64,000 nucleotides of DNA from Methylotenera versatilis 79 (GCF_000384375.1 NZ_ARVX01000001.1:186001-250000), one strand, 5' to 3'; positions 46,974 through 54,988 are shown, counted from the stretch's first letter. The notes: a model not told the origin generated them from the sequence alone. A program made the numbers and translations.

Positions 46974-47624
46974 CTACTTGATTTTTATAGGCCTTCCACC
47001 CTCTTTAATTTGATCTGGCGCAAAGGGTCTGGCCCATTTTTTAAAAGACTCAAGAGAAAAAACGTTGGGGTTTCCAAACTGCTTCATGATTGGATCATTG
47101 TAAATTTGTTCATAGGATTTGTTTGGGGAGATTTTCCAAAGCTTCTTAGCTAGTTCTAGACAGGCTACTCTATTTTTACGGCGTTCTGTTAAGTCGTTAT
47201 ACCAATTCTCATTTTCATCATCAGAAGAGTCATATTCAGAATTAGCAATCACTGTCTGAGACTTGTTATCCCAAATATATGGAACAGGTAAATATTCTTT
47301 TTCGCACCAGCTTATAACATGAGTTCGCCTTACATATATTGAATTCAAATATGACTTATCAAAAAAATCATTATTAATGCATGCTCTTAAAATTTTAAAA
47401 TGACGAAAATCAATTAACCAAGCTAATAATGAGTCATCAATCAAAATTACACGTTTTTTATTTCGCGCGGGCAACTGATTCCTGAAAATAGCCGCTGTAA
47501 TTCTATGGATATTTAACTTCACTTCCCCTGGAAGTTTATCAATTTCAGTTGACTCTGGATCGCTATTGGCCCACTTGTGGGCTAAATTCCAAACTGTTTG
47601 GTAATCATTGCTATCTAAATACAT
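46974..47624 (-). CDS. unknown protein, probable partner of the EVE-HNH protein
   Basis: A 216-residue soluble protein I do not recognise. It has an acidic low-complexity middle (EYDSSDDENENWYNDLTERR, about 130-149) followed by a helical part with VACLELAKKLWKIS and a basic end (GGRPIKIK). The gene starts 12 bases after the EVE-HNH gene ends on the same strand, so they are probably co-expressed. The C-terminal part resembles a helix-turn-helix-like arrangement, but not clearly enough to call. A regulatory or DNA-contacting partner is possible. Confidence 0.6.
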   Translation of the reverse strand: MYLDSNDYQTVWNLAHKWANSDPESTEIDKLPGEVKLNIHRITAAIFRNQLPARNKKRVILIDDSLLAWLIDFRHFKILRACINNDFFDKSYLNSIYVRRTHVISWCEKEYLPVPYIWDNKSQTVIANSEYDSSDDENENWYNDLTERRKNRVACLELAKKLWKISPNKSYEQIYNDPIMKQFGNPNVFSLESFKKWARPFAPDQIKEGGRPIKIK

Positions 47625-47636
47625 ATTTATCCAATG

Positions 47637-48569
47637 CTAATTTTTTAAGAAAACATGATTACGATGATATTCAAGATAGTTTGATTGATCAGGATTAAAT
47701 CTGCCCAGATTGATTACATTTTTAATGTTCCAAAGCTGTAAAATATCTGCATCTAGATTTTTGGATACGAGCATAACTCCATCATTGCTAAATGATATTA
47801 ACCCCTTATCAAATAAATAATCAATGTGCGGAGATAGCATTAAACCATTGTTACCATCTAACTTTTCTAAATCTGTAGACTTACACCACGGCTTAATATG
47901 ACTAGCTCTTAGGTAGCTTTTTTTAGAAACTCCAGTAATCCTACATGCTTTCTCAATCATCCCTACTCTAGATCTAAATAATCCCTGACCACGCCTAGCT
48001 TTAATCAACTGATGCTTTTCAGTTTCGGGGATATCTTTTCGATTAAGTAGTTTTTCCTCTGCTACATTTTGGTCGTCTTCATGACCAACTGTAAACTCAG
48101 CTCGATCTATTATCTTTTCAATTTGATCGCTTAAAAGAACATTAAGCACTTTACTCATAGTAATAGGCACACTAGCCAAATATACTTGGTTACCATTACC
48201 ATTTGCTTGCAGGGGTGAATACTTATCTGGCAGTGTAGGTAGTAATAAATCCATATGATTTGCTGGTTTAATTGGAGTTTCTAATTCCTGGAAGTCTACT
48301 TCTACAAACCACCCATCATCATTCCAATTTAAACCCGCATTTCCAAACTCATTAGGTTTGATTGAAGAAACTGCTTTATTTACTACGATGCCAATAGCCT
48401 TAATATAAGTATCGCAAAATGAATAAATAACATCTCCAGGCATAACTAGCGTCATATTGATATAAAACTGATTCCTTTGCCCATTAGAGTTCGTTTTCGG
48501 TGACCACATATAGCCGCCACCCACTTCATGCTTGTAAGTTTGATTTTGATTCACCCACCAATACTTCAT
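47637..48569 (-). CDS. EVE-like/HNH endonuclease, probable modification-dependent restriction enzyme
   Basis: A 310-residue protein of two parts. Residues 1-100 (KYWWVNQNQTY, GQRNQFYINM, VMPGDVIYSF, IKAIGIV) follow the pattern of EVE/PUA-like modules that read modified bases. Residues about 195-300 form an HNH nuclease of the HNH_2 type: LRASHIKPWCKS, GNNGLMLSPHIDYLFDKG, with the His-Asn-His set intact. Proteins joining a modified-base reader to HNH act as type IV restriction enzymes. It is divergent from the nuclease-helicase gene 91 bases away and followed by an unknown partner gene. Confidence 0.78.
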   Translation of the reverse strand: MKYWWVNQNQTYKHEVGGGYMWSPKTNSNGQRNQFYINMTLVMPGDVIYSFCDTYIKAIGIVVNKAVSSIKPNEFGNAGLNWNDDGWFVEVDFQELETPIKPANHMDLLLPTLPDKYSPLQANGNGNQVYLASVPITMSKVLNVLLSDQIEKIIDRAEFTVGHEDDQNVAEEKLLNRKDIPETEKHQLIKARRGQGLFRSRVGMIEKACRITGVSKKSYLRASHIKPWCKSTDLEKLDGNNGLMLSPHIDYLFDKGLISFSNDGVMLVSKNLDADILQLWNIKNVINLGRFNPDQSNYLEYHRNHVFLKN

Positions 48570-48660
48570 AAATAATCCCTCTTGTGTTTATTATTGATCT
48601 TTTGACTTATCATGTTGCGTAATAATGGCCGCAATGACTAAATAATAAAAGGTAATACTC

Positions 48661-50520
48661 ATGATTGTCTATTCAGGAACAAAACATACTTTCTCAGAGC
48701 ATGTTAAAAACAATGAAATTGCTGAAAAAATTCATGAATCCTTTATTTCCACAATGGGCCAAAAATCTAGCCCTGGTGAAATCAGATCATGGGAAAACTC
48801 CATGATGTACATGTGCAATGTATTAAATGATGATGAAATTCCTCACAATGCTGGTGTTGCGATTGAATATAAAATTCCAACTAGCTCTAAAAGAATTGAC
48901 TTCATTCTAACTGGCGCAAACCACTTGGAAGAAGAAATCGCCGTAATCATTGAGTTGAAACAATGGGATAAAATTCAAACAACAGATGAAGATGGAATTG
49001 TTGAAACATTCGTGGGTGGTGGTATAAGAAGAGTTACACACCCATCTTATCAAGCTTGGTCATATGCAAGGCTAATTAAAGATTTCTCTGAAATTGTTCA
49101 GCAAGATAAAATTGAAATCATACCTTGTGCTTATTTACATAACTACCATCAAGACGATGTAATCAGAGCCCCATTCTATGAGGATTATATTAATAAGGCG
49201 CCACTATTTTTAAGAAAAGAGTCTGGTGAGCTAACCAATTTTATTAAAAAGTTTATCAAATCAGGTGATCAAAAAAACACTCTGTTTAAAATCGACAATG
49301 GCAAAATTAAACCTTCTAAAAGTTTAGCAGACAGTCTTGATTCCTTGCTTAAGGGTAATCAAGAGTTTGTTATGATCGATGAGCAAAAAGTCGTTTTCGA
49401 ACAGGCATTAACGCTGGCTAAAAAGTCCAATAGTAAGAATAAAAAAGTCTTAATAGTTGAAGGCGGACCAGGGACGGGGAAGTCAGTGGTAGCAATCAAC
49501 CTGTTAGTGGCCATTACAAAACTCAAAAAACTTACTCAATACATTACTAGAAACTCCGCACCTAGGCAGGTTTACGAAAGCAAATTAGCGGGATCATTTA
49601 AAAAATCACATATTTCTAATTTATTTTCAGGATCGGGGAGCTATCACGATGTTAAATCTGGAATATTCGATGCACTAATTGTTGATGAGGCGCATCGTTT
49701 AAATGAAAAATCTGGCATGTTTAAAAACAAAGGGGAAAATCAGGTTAAAGAAATAATTCGAGCATCTAACTTTAGTGTGTTCTTTATAGATGAAGATCAA
49801 AAAGTAACCATTCATGATATTGGAGAAAAAGAAGAAATCAGGAAATGGGCCAGTCTAGAAGGTGCTGAAGTGTTTGAAACTGCCCTTACTTCACAATTTA
49901 GATGTAATGGTTCTGACGGTTATCTGGCTTGGCTTGATAATGCATTGCAGATTAAGGAAACAGCGAATACATCTATTGAAGATATTGAATATGACCTTAG
50001 AGTTTTCGACTCGCCTAGTGAATTAAGAAATACTATTTACGAGAAAAATAAGACTAATAATAAAGCTAGATTAGTTGCGGGTTATTGCTGGAAATGGCTA
50101 AGTAAAAATAATCCATTAATGGACGATATCGTATTCCCAGAATATGACTTCAGTGCAAAATGGAATTTATCTGACGATGGAATGTTATGGATTGTAAAAA
50201 AAGACTCTGTTAAGGAAATTGGTTGTATCCACACTTGTCAAGGTCTAGAGGTCGACTATATAGGCGTGATCATTGGGCCGGATTTAATTGTAAGAAATGG
50301 CCAAGTATTGACTGATCCGAGCAAAAGAGCAGCAGAAGACTCCTCTGTTAGAGGATATAAAAAACTAATGAAGGAAGATCCAACTTTTGCAGGACCACTA
50401 GTAGATAAAATTATTAAAAACACCTACAGAACGTTAATGACAAGAGGTCAAAAAGGTTGTTATGTTTACTCAACCGATGAAGAGACTCAAGAGTATTTTA
50501 GGCAGTTAATGCAAAGTTAA
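48661..50520 (+). CDS. DUF2075-type nuclease-helicase
   Basis: A 619-residue protein. Residues about 75-105 hold a PD-(D/E)XK nuclease core: KRIDFILTGA with the Asp, then AVIIELKQWDK with E-x-K. The helicase part starts with Walker A VEGGPGTGKSVVAI (about 272), has Walker B ALIVDEAHRLNEKSG (about 340), FFIDEDQKVTIHD, and ends with superfamily-1 motifs CIHTCQGLEVDYIGV and RTLMTRGQKGCYVY. Such one-chain nuclease-helicases are found in defence islands, and at least one (staphylococcal Nhi, from memory) blocks phages. It has its own ribosome site and faces away from the EVE-HNH gene. Confidence 0.85.
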   Translation: MIVYSGTKHTFSEHVKNNEIAEKIHESFISTMGQKSSPGEIRSWENSMMYMCNVLNDDEIPHNAGVAIEYKIPTSSKRIDFILTGANHLEEEIAVIIELKQWDKIQTTDEDGIVETFVGGGIRRVTHPSYQAWSYARLIKDFSEIVQQDKIEIIPCAYLHNYHQDDVIRAPFYEDYINKAPLFLRKESGELTNFIKKFIKSGDQKNTLFKIDNGKIKPSKSLADSLDSLLKGNQEFVMIDEQKVVFEQALTLAKKSNSKNKKVLIVEGGPGTGKSVVAINLLVAITKLKKLTQYITRNSAPRQVYESKLAGSFKKSHISNLFSGSGSYHDVKSGIFDALIVDEAHRLNEKSGMFKNKGENQVKEIIRASNFSVFFIDEDQKVTIHDIGEKEEIRKWASLEGAEVFETALTSQFRCNGSDGYLAWLDNALQIKETANTSIEDIEYDLRVFDSPSELRNTIYEKNKTNNKARLVAGYCWKWLSKNNPLMDDIVFPEYDFSAKWNLSDDGMLWIVKKDSVKEIGCIHTCQGLEVDYIGVIIGPDLIVRNGQVLTDPSKRAAEDSSVRGYKKLMKEDPTFAGPLVDKIIKNTYRTLMTRGQKGCYVYSTDEETQEYFRQLMQS

Positions 50521-50537
50521 AAATCACATATGTAACC

Positions 50538-51104
50538 TTAGGACATATGCATATACATCCAGTCACCCCCTATTTTTACACAAAAGGAATTGGGTACAAA
50601 TAAAGCGGACTTAGGAGCAAGGTCTTTAATCTCTTCCCCGTAATATAAAACCAAAAATAATAATAACGCAGCGACGGCATTTAAAAGATTTTTCAGGGTT
50701 GCTTCGTGGAAAAATTCAGATCTTTGATGCTTCACATTATTATTTGCCTTCCACCATAATGGAGATGTGTTTTCGGTTTCCCAGTTACTCCATGGTTTTA
50801 AAGTCAGTCCAAATCTTGGTACTAATACCTTAGCTTTATAGATTGCGGGGAATTCAGCCACAATTTCTCTTTGATAACTTTGTATTCCTTTTGCTCTGGA
50901 TTGTGGATCTATTCCCTTACATATCAACTTCGCTATCACATCTACTTCAGCGGCTGTCGTCATCAAAAGCCTGGCTATTTCTAGCGAGTAACACTTGTAA
51001 TTAATTTCTGATAGTTCAACCCATCTCGATAATTTTGAAATGTCTTCCTCAATGCTAAGAAAATAATTCCAATGCGAAAAGGTCTTGTGTTGTTCTATTC
51101 CCAA
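50538..51104 (-). CDS. helical, HEPN-like protein encoded after a MazG-like gene
   Basis: A 188-residue mostly helical protein. It begins at a TTG with AGGGG 7 bases upstream. The segment WWKANNNVKHQRSEFFHEAT and the hydrophobic helix LKNLLNAVAALLLFLVLYYG that follows are reminiscent of HEPN-type hypothetical proteins with an N-x-K-H-x-R motif. The standard catalytic R-x4-6-H of HEPN nucleases is not evident. It starts 28 bases after the MazG-like gene ends, same strand. The pairing suggests a shared job in nucleotide or RNA handling. The assignment is tentative. Confidence 0.5.
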   Translation of the reverse strand: MGIEQHKTFSHWNYFLSIEEDISKLSRWVELSEINYKCYSLEIARLLMTTAAEVDVIAKLICKGIDPQSRAKGIQSYQREIVAEFPAIYKAKVLVPRFGLTLKPWSNWETENTSPLWWKANNNVKHQRSEFFHEATLKNLLNAVAALLLFLVLYYGEEIKDLAPKSALFVPNSFCVKIGGDWMYMHMS

Positions 51105-51131
51105 TCAAATCCCCTAAATAAAATCTAAATT

Positions 51132-51461
51132 TTAAATCTCGTTATACTTTTTATTACTTCCTTTTGATTTTTCGATTGGATATTTGAGTGCATTTTTAGT
51201 AATCTTTTCTTGAATTATCTTGCTCACATCAAACCCGTATTTGTTAGCGATTAAAAATGCAAATGAAAACACATCGGCTAACTCATCTTTAACTTTAGCA
51301 ACATCTGCATCATCAACACTTTTCCAAAGAAACACCTCTAATAACTCACCCGCTTCAATATTAAGTGCTATAGCTAAATCTTTTGGATTATGAAATTGGT
51401 CCCAATCTCTATCATCTCTAAACTTGATTAGATGTTTTGTGATTTCTTGAATATCTGACAT
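51132..51461 (-). CDS. MazG-like nucleotide pyrophosphohydrolase
   Basis: A 109-residue protein of the all-alpha NTP pyrophosphatase group. The metal-binding set is visible: IEAGELLEVFLW for the first E-x-x-E pair and VKDELADVFSFAFLIANKYG for the second E-x-x-D pair, followed by KITKNALKYP. These enzymes hydrolyse NTPs or dNTPs to the monophosphate, often non-canonical ones. The small size fits the dCTPase/iMazG-like branch. It is the first gene of a two-gene unit with the helical protein downstream. Confidence 0.88.
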   Translation of the reverse strand: MSDIQEITKHLIKFRDDRDWDQFHNPKDLAIALNIEAGELLEVFLWKSVDDADVAKVKDELADVFSFAFLIANKYGFDVSKIIQEKITKNALKYPIEKSKGSNKKYNEI

Positions 51462-51583
51462 TTGATAATTTCCAATAATTTTTCATTTAACAACAATTTC
51501 AATTTAGTACCCGGATGTTTTCTATCAAAAGACAATTGAGAAATTCTTGCTTTTCTCGTCAACTGAATAGTAAGTTTTACCGG

Positions 51584-52108
51584 CTACTGGATATCTGTTG
51601 ACCATGTTGCCTCAAAATGCCGACGAGCTTTAGCATAATCATTTCCGCAAATTAGTGCATCTCGATCAGGATTATCTTTTTCGCAGCCTCTTGCTGGTTT
51701 ATATGACTCCGCCCAAGCTTCTTCTTTCTTAGACCGCTCATTTATTTTGTTTTCAATCGCAGCGCGCTTTTCAAAGTCTATTTGTTGTGCAGCTAGTTTT
51801 TGCTGTCTTAACTCCTCTGCTTGTAATCTAATTCGCTCTTCTGTTTTCTCTCTCATAGCCTCATTTCGCAACTGAATATTCCTCATTTGCTGCTGACTTT
51901 GTGCATTAATTATTTGCATTTGCTGATTAAAAATTTCAAGCGCTTGCCTAACTTGCCACTCGATATACGCCGCTCGTATGAACCAAGCTACCAAAATTGC
52001 TGCTAGCACTGCTAAGAAAATACTTATAGGATTAACTTCATTTTTCGGAGGGGCATCAAAAAATGTACGCTGCTGATAACTCTTAATATCTTCCTTATCT
52101 AACTGCAT
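51584..52108 (-). CDS. membrane-anchored coiled-coil protein, unknown
   Basis: A 174-residue protein. A membrane helix lies at about 27-46 (ISIFLAVLAAILVAWFIRAA) and a long Gln/Glu/Arg-rich coiled coil at about 58-130. The C-terminal domain has two cysteines (GCEKDNPDRDALICGNDYA) and could be disulfide-bonded if exported. The ATG at 52108 is chosen because AAGGAA lies 6 bases before; the ATG at 52114 overlaps that site. No family recognised. It lies between the MazG unit and the AlpA-like gene of the element. Confidence 0.65.
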   Translation of the reverse strand: MQLDKEDIKSYQQRTFFDAPPKNEVNPISIFLAVLAAILVAWFIRAAYIEWQVRQALEIFNQQMQIINAQSQQQMRNIQLRNEAMREKTEERIRLQAEELRQQKLAAQQIDFEKRAAIENKINERSKKEEAWAESYKPARGCEKDNPDRDALICGNDYAKARRHFEATWSTDIQ

Positions 52109-52201
52109 AATCATTTCCTTATTTTTATTAAATTAAATAATACTGCTAATTAGGTCTAAATTGATATATCGAAGTTACCAGAGCGTTTTTAACTCATGCA
52201 A

Positions 52202-52393
52202 TCAAGCTAAATTATTTCCTTCCCTATCTGAAATCCATTGGTTTATTACACTTAACCTCCAAACACTCGTTCTTTCAGTTAACTTAATTTGTTTTGGAAA
52301 TTTATCTTCTTTCATCAACTTGTATATAGTGCTTCTAGCTATTCCCAACATCACAGTCAATTCTTTAATACGGATGTAGCGATCTTCTAACAT
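52202..52393 (-). CDS. AlpA-family regulator/excisionase
   Basis: A 63-residue DNA-binding protein: YIRIKELTVMLGIARSTIYK is an AlpA-type helix-turn-helix, followed by the wing FPKQIKLTERTSVWRLSVIN and WISDRE. AlpA relatives activate prophage excision genes or act as directionality factors. It lies 37 bases downstream of the integrase gene on the same strand, as is common. Confidence 0.9.
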   Translation of the reverse strand: MLEDRYIRIKELTVMLGIARSTIYKLMKEDKFPKQIKLTERTSVWRLSVINQWISDREGNNLA

Positions 52394-52430
52394 AGTTAAA
52401 CCTCCTAAATTTTAGAATGTGAAATTGATA

Positions 52431-53669
52431 TCAAGCACCGATACTCTTTTGAAGGAAAACAATAGGAGCACTTTCTTTACGTCCCATACAAATCAGCATG
52501 TAGTCTGTGATTTTTTGCATAGGGGCACGTAACCTCTCCACATCAGTGATAATGTATCCAGCGGTGACATCATTCGTCATTTTATGATTAAGTAATCTTT
52601 TTAGAGAGTACGCAGAAATATCTAAGCTTTCGGCAATCGTAATAAATGTGCGCCTAAGGTCATGCGTACTAAAATTAACACCGCTTTCATTTACTACTTT
52701 TGCAATCTGCTTTTTAGGGTCAACTAAGTAACCAATATTCGTCTCGTTTGGGAATACATATTTAGTTTTGGCTTCAGCTTTCCTTTTTGTCAGTAAATCA
52801 AACAAAAAGTCTGTTAATGGCAACACGTGATCTGTGTGATTTTTGGTGTCTTTAATCACGAAAGTTTTATCTTTTAGATCGACTCGATTCCAAGTTAACT
52901 TAGCGGCTTCATTTCGCCTTAAGCCTGTCATTATTACAAATAATAAAAAATCTCTTACAACTTCACGATTAGGAGCAATCGAATCGTTTGATAAACTCAT
53001 GACAGCACGATACCAAGGGGCTAAATCATAGTGTTTAATAAGCGTGTTTTTTCTGACTGGACGATGCCAAGCACGCAACTGGGTAATTCTAACAACAGGG
53101 TTGTGTCTAAAGATTGAGTCGCCGTTACTATCCTCATATTTCATAATGGCATAGTTCATGACCGCTCTAAAGTTGCGCATGGTCTTATTAGCCTGAGATG
53201 TGCTTGTTTTACCTATCTTACGAAACTTCAGCTCAACCATATCTTTAGATATTTCTATGGCTGGTTTATTCATCCAGTCAGAAAGATAAAATTCAAAGGT
53301 ATGTCGATAGTCTTGGATAGTACTGGGCTGTAAATTGCCTCGCGCTTCAATATAGTTTTCTAACACTTCGGCTAGTGTAACTAGTTTGGCTTTTCTGGCT
53401 TTTTCTTCATCATGTGGATTTTTACCTCTAGATATTTCAGCCAAATAAGATTTTGCTTGTGATCGTGCTTCATCTAGCGATACAACGTTATGTCTTGCAA
53501 TAGATTTTCTGATCGTTTTACTGTGTAGTTTAGCCTCAGCAAAATAAACCTTAGCTGACTTTCCAACCCTTAATCCAAAACCTAAAAGTTCTGAGTCACG
53601 ATAAAAGACTTGACCTGATTTTTCGAATGCAACTTTATCAACAAATGATTTAGTTAGTTTATGCAACAT
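52431..53669 (-). CDS. tyrosine recombinase (site-specific integrase)
   Basis: A 412-residue phage-type integrase. The N-terminal part (RDSELLGFGLRVGKSAKVYF) is the DUF4102-like arm-binding domain. The core-binding domain follows (about 98-190). The catalytic set is complete: Arg in MTGLRRNEAAKLTW, Lys in IKDTKNHTDHVLPL, His-x-x-Arg in STHDLRRTFI, His in LLNHKMTND and Tyr in AGYIITD. It lies next to the right att copy, so it integrated this element in tRNA-Met. Long repeats of TAGTAGCCA at both ends would serve as its arm sites. Confidence 0.95.
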   Translation of the reverse strand: MLHKLTKSFVDKVAFEKSGQVFYRDSELLGFGLRVGKSAKVYFAEAKLHSKTIRKSIARHNVVSLDEARSQAKSYLAEISRGKNPHDEEKARKAKLVTLAEVLENYIEARGNLQPSTIQDYRHTFEFYLSDWMNKPAIEISKDMVELKFRKIGKTSTSQANKTMRNFRAVMNYAIMKYEDSNGDSIFRHNPVVRITQLRAWHRPVRKNTLIKHYDLAPWYRAVMSLSNDSIAPNREVVRDFLLFVIMTGLRRNEAAKLTWNRVDLKDKTFVIKDTKNHTDHVLPLTDFLFDLLTKRKAEAKTKYVFPNETNIGYLVDPKKQIAKVVNESGVNFSTHDLRRTFITIAESLDISAYSLKRLLNHKMTNDVTAGYIITDVERLRAPMQKITDYMLICMGRKESAPIVFLQKSIGA

Positions 53670-53704
53670 TTTTATACTCCGTTCTACTATTTTCTCGTTA
53701 AAAA

Positions 53705-53726
53705 ATTAGTAGCCACCTAGTAGCCA
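53705..53726 (+). repeat. right pair of probable integrase arm-type sites
   Basis: Exact copy of 44081-44102, with two TAGTAGCCA units 11 bases apart. It lies 35 bases before the integrase start codon, so binding could also repress the integrase gene. Confidence 0.65.
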
Positions 53727-53783
53727 AAATCGAGAAAAGTACTTAAAACGCAGTATAACTATGTAAAATTTGGTAGCAATCGT

Positions 53784-53794
53784 TTGGCTACTAA
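53784..53794 (-). repeat. inverted copy of the integrase arm-type unit
   Basis: TTGGCTACTAA is the reverse complement of TTAGTAGCCAA. It lies between the direct pair and attR. Confidence 0.5.
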
Positions 53795-53855
53795 GTTAAT
53801 GTTTATTAAAAGAAAAAAGCACAATTTCAATTACAAAACAAATACTTAGAGTCAA

Positions 53856-53894
53856 ATTCATAATCCTGGGGTCGAGGGTTCAAGTCCCTCTTTC
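53856..53894 (+). repeat. right attachment repeat (attR), 3' half of tRNA-Met
   Basis: Identical to 43980-44018. There is no D-arm before it, so it is a tRNA remnant and not a gene. It ends CCCACCA, one base shorter than the functional copy. Confidence 0.93.
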
Positions 53895-53904
53895 CCACCA
53901 ATTC

Positions 53905-53930
53905 AAGGCCATATCTTCGGATATGGCCTT
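53905..53930 (+). terminator. original tRNA-Met terminator, now after attR
   Basis: AAGGCCATATC-TTCG-GATATGGCCTT is an 11-bp stem with a stable UUCG loop, followed by a T-rich stretch. Its place right after the tRNA remnant suggests it ended the tRNA transcript before integration. Confidence 0.85.
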
Positions 53931-54078
53931 TTCTTTTACTCATTTCTAATTAGCTTAGCAGTAATTAATCTATTTGCGTTTTAAACGCACGCTGCGTTAT
54001 TAAGTGAAACGATTTATTTCATTAGCCTGTCTTAAACCTCTAGGCTATAAAAGTTTAAACGATGTTTAGACTAGTCGT

Positions 54079-54180
54079 GTGGTGCAATTAGAGGCCTCTA
54101 CTTTGGATAAAAATGTGACTGAAAACGCCGCTAAAAAATTGGCAGCGACTATTATTGATAAACTAAAATCTGTTAATTAA
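54079..54180 (+). pseudogene. C-terminal remnant of an unidentified gene
   Basis: An open frame of 33 codons reads VVQLEASTLDKNVTENAAKK, then LAATIIDKLKSVN and TAA. It has good coding character (amphipathic helix), but a stop four codons before its first GTG and no start or ribosome site. The missing front is not found between attR and 54078. It resembles the end of a small envelope protein, family unknown. Damage when the element inserted or shortly after is possible. Confidence 0.4.
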
Positions 54181-54223
54181 GCAAACTATTAGCATCAATT
54201 AATCAGTAAATAAAGGCAAATTA

Positions 54224-54916
54224 ATGAGTCAATATCAAGTATTAATCACAGGCGCAAACCGTGGCATTGGTTTGGAGTTTACTAAGCAATATGCGGCTGA
54301 TGGCTGGAAAGTGCTGGCATGTTGTCGCGATCCAGAATCGGCTGACGCATTGCAGACGTTGGCAAGTACTAGCAAAAATGTACAAGTGGTCGCGCTTGAT
54401 GTTGGCAATTTCAGCCAAATTGATAGCCTTGCGTTGCAATTAAAAGATGAGGTAATTGATGTGTTAATTAATAACGCTGGCGTATATCCGCAAAGCACTT
54501 TTGGCGACACTAATTACGATGATTGGGCGGCAGCATTCAAGATTAACAGTATGACTTCGTTAAAAATGGCTGAAGCATTTGTTCAGCATATTACTCGCAG
54601 TCAGCTAAAAAAAATCGCTACGCTTACCAGCAAAATGGGCAGTATTGATGATAATTCTGGTGGCGAAAGTTATATTTATCGCAGTAGTAAAACGGCGGTA
54701 AATATGGTGATGAAAAGTCTATCGATTGATTTGAAACCTTATGGCATAAGCGTTGTGACATTGCATCCTGGCTGGGTACAAACGGATATGGGCGGTGCGA
54801 ATGGTTTGATTAATACGCAAACCAGCGTGACAGGATTACGGCGCGTGATTGATGCGCTAAGTTTAGAAAGCACAGGTAAATTTATTGCTTATGATGGAAA
54901 GTCGATTAATTGGTAA
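54224..54916 (+). CDS. short-chain dehydrogenase/reductase (CsgA-like SDR)
   Basis: A 230-residue NAD(P)-dependent oxidoreductase of the classical SDR fold. The cofactor loop is ITGANRGIGLEFTKQ at the start, NNAGVYPQS is the NAG motif, Ser in LTSKMGSI and the YRSSK catalytic pair (Tyr-x-x-x-Lys) are present, followed by LHPGWVQTDMGG. The substrate is unknown. It is convergent with the FemAB-like gene; GTTTGTAC/GTACAAAC between them (54963-54988) may be a shared terminator. Confidence 0.92.
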   Translation: MSQYQVLITGANRGIGLEFTKQYAADGWKVLACCRDPESADALQTLASTSKNVQVVALDVGNFSQIDSLALQLKDEVIDVLINNAGVYPQSTFGDTNYDDWAAAFKINSMTSLKMAEAFVQHITRSQLKKIATLTSKMGSIDDNSGGESYIYRSSKTAVNMVMKSLSIDLKPYGISVVTLHPGWVQTDMGGANGLINTQTSVTGLRRVIDALSLESTGKFIAYDGKSINW

Positions 54917-54988
54917 GTCTGTAATCTAAGACTTTTAAAAACCGATTGCTTTATAACGATATGTTTGTACGCGTTTTATTGTACAAAC

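Larger units (their letters stand above)
43980..53894. mobile_element. 9.9-kb integrative element in tRNA-Met with rolling-circle initiator and defence-like cargo
   Basis: The left border is the 3' half of tRNA-Met (43980-44018) and the right border an exact 39-base copy (53856-53894). A tyrosine integrase gene lies next to the right border, with an AlpA-like gene beside it. An HUH initiator, a coupled helix-turn-helix gene and a GC-rich hairpin form a replication-like module in the left part. The remaining genes are nucleases, a helicase, a MazG-like enzyme and helical proteins of unknown role. There are no capsid, portal, relaxase or type IV secretion genes. A satellite-like or mobilisable integrative element is the best description. 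Confidence 0.9.

Noticed and set aside
43980-53894. Complete prophage or conjugative element
   Set aside because: No capsid, portal, tail, lysis, relaxase or type IV secretion genes are visible.
53856-53900. Second tRNA-Met gene
   Set aside because: Only the 3' half is present, with no D-arm or 5' acceptor strand; it is the attR copy.
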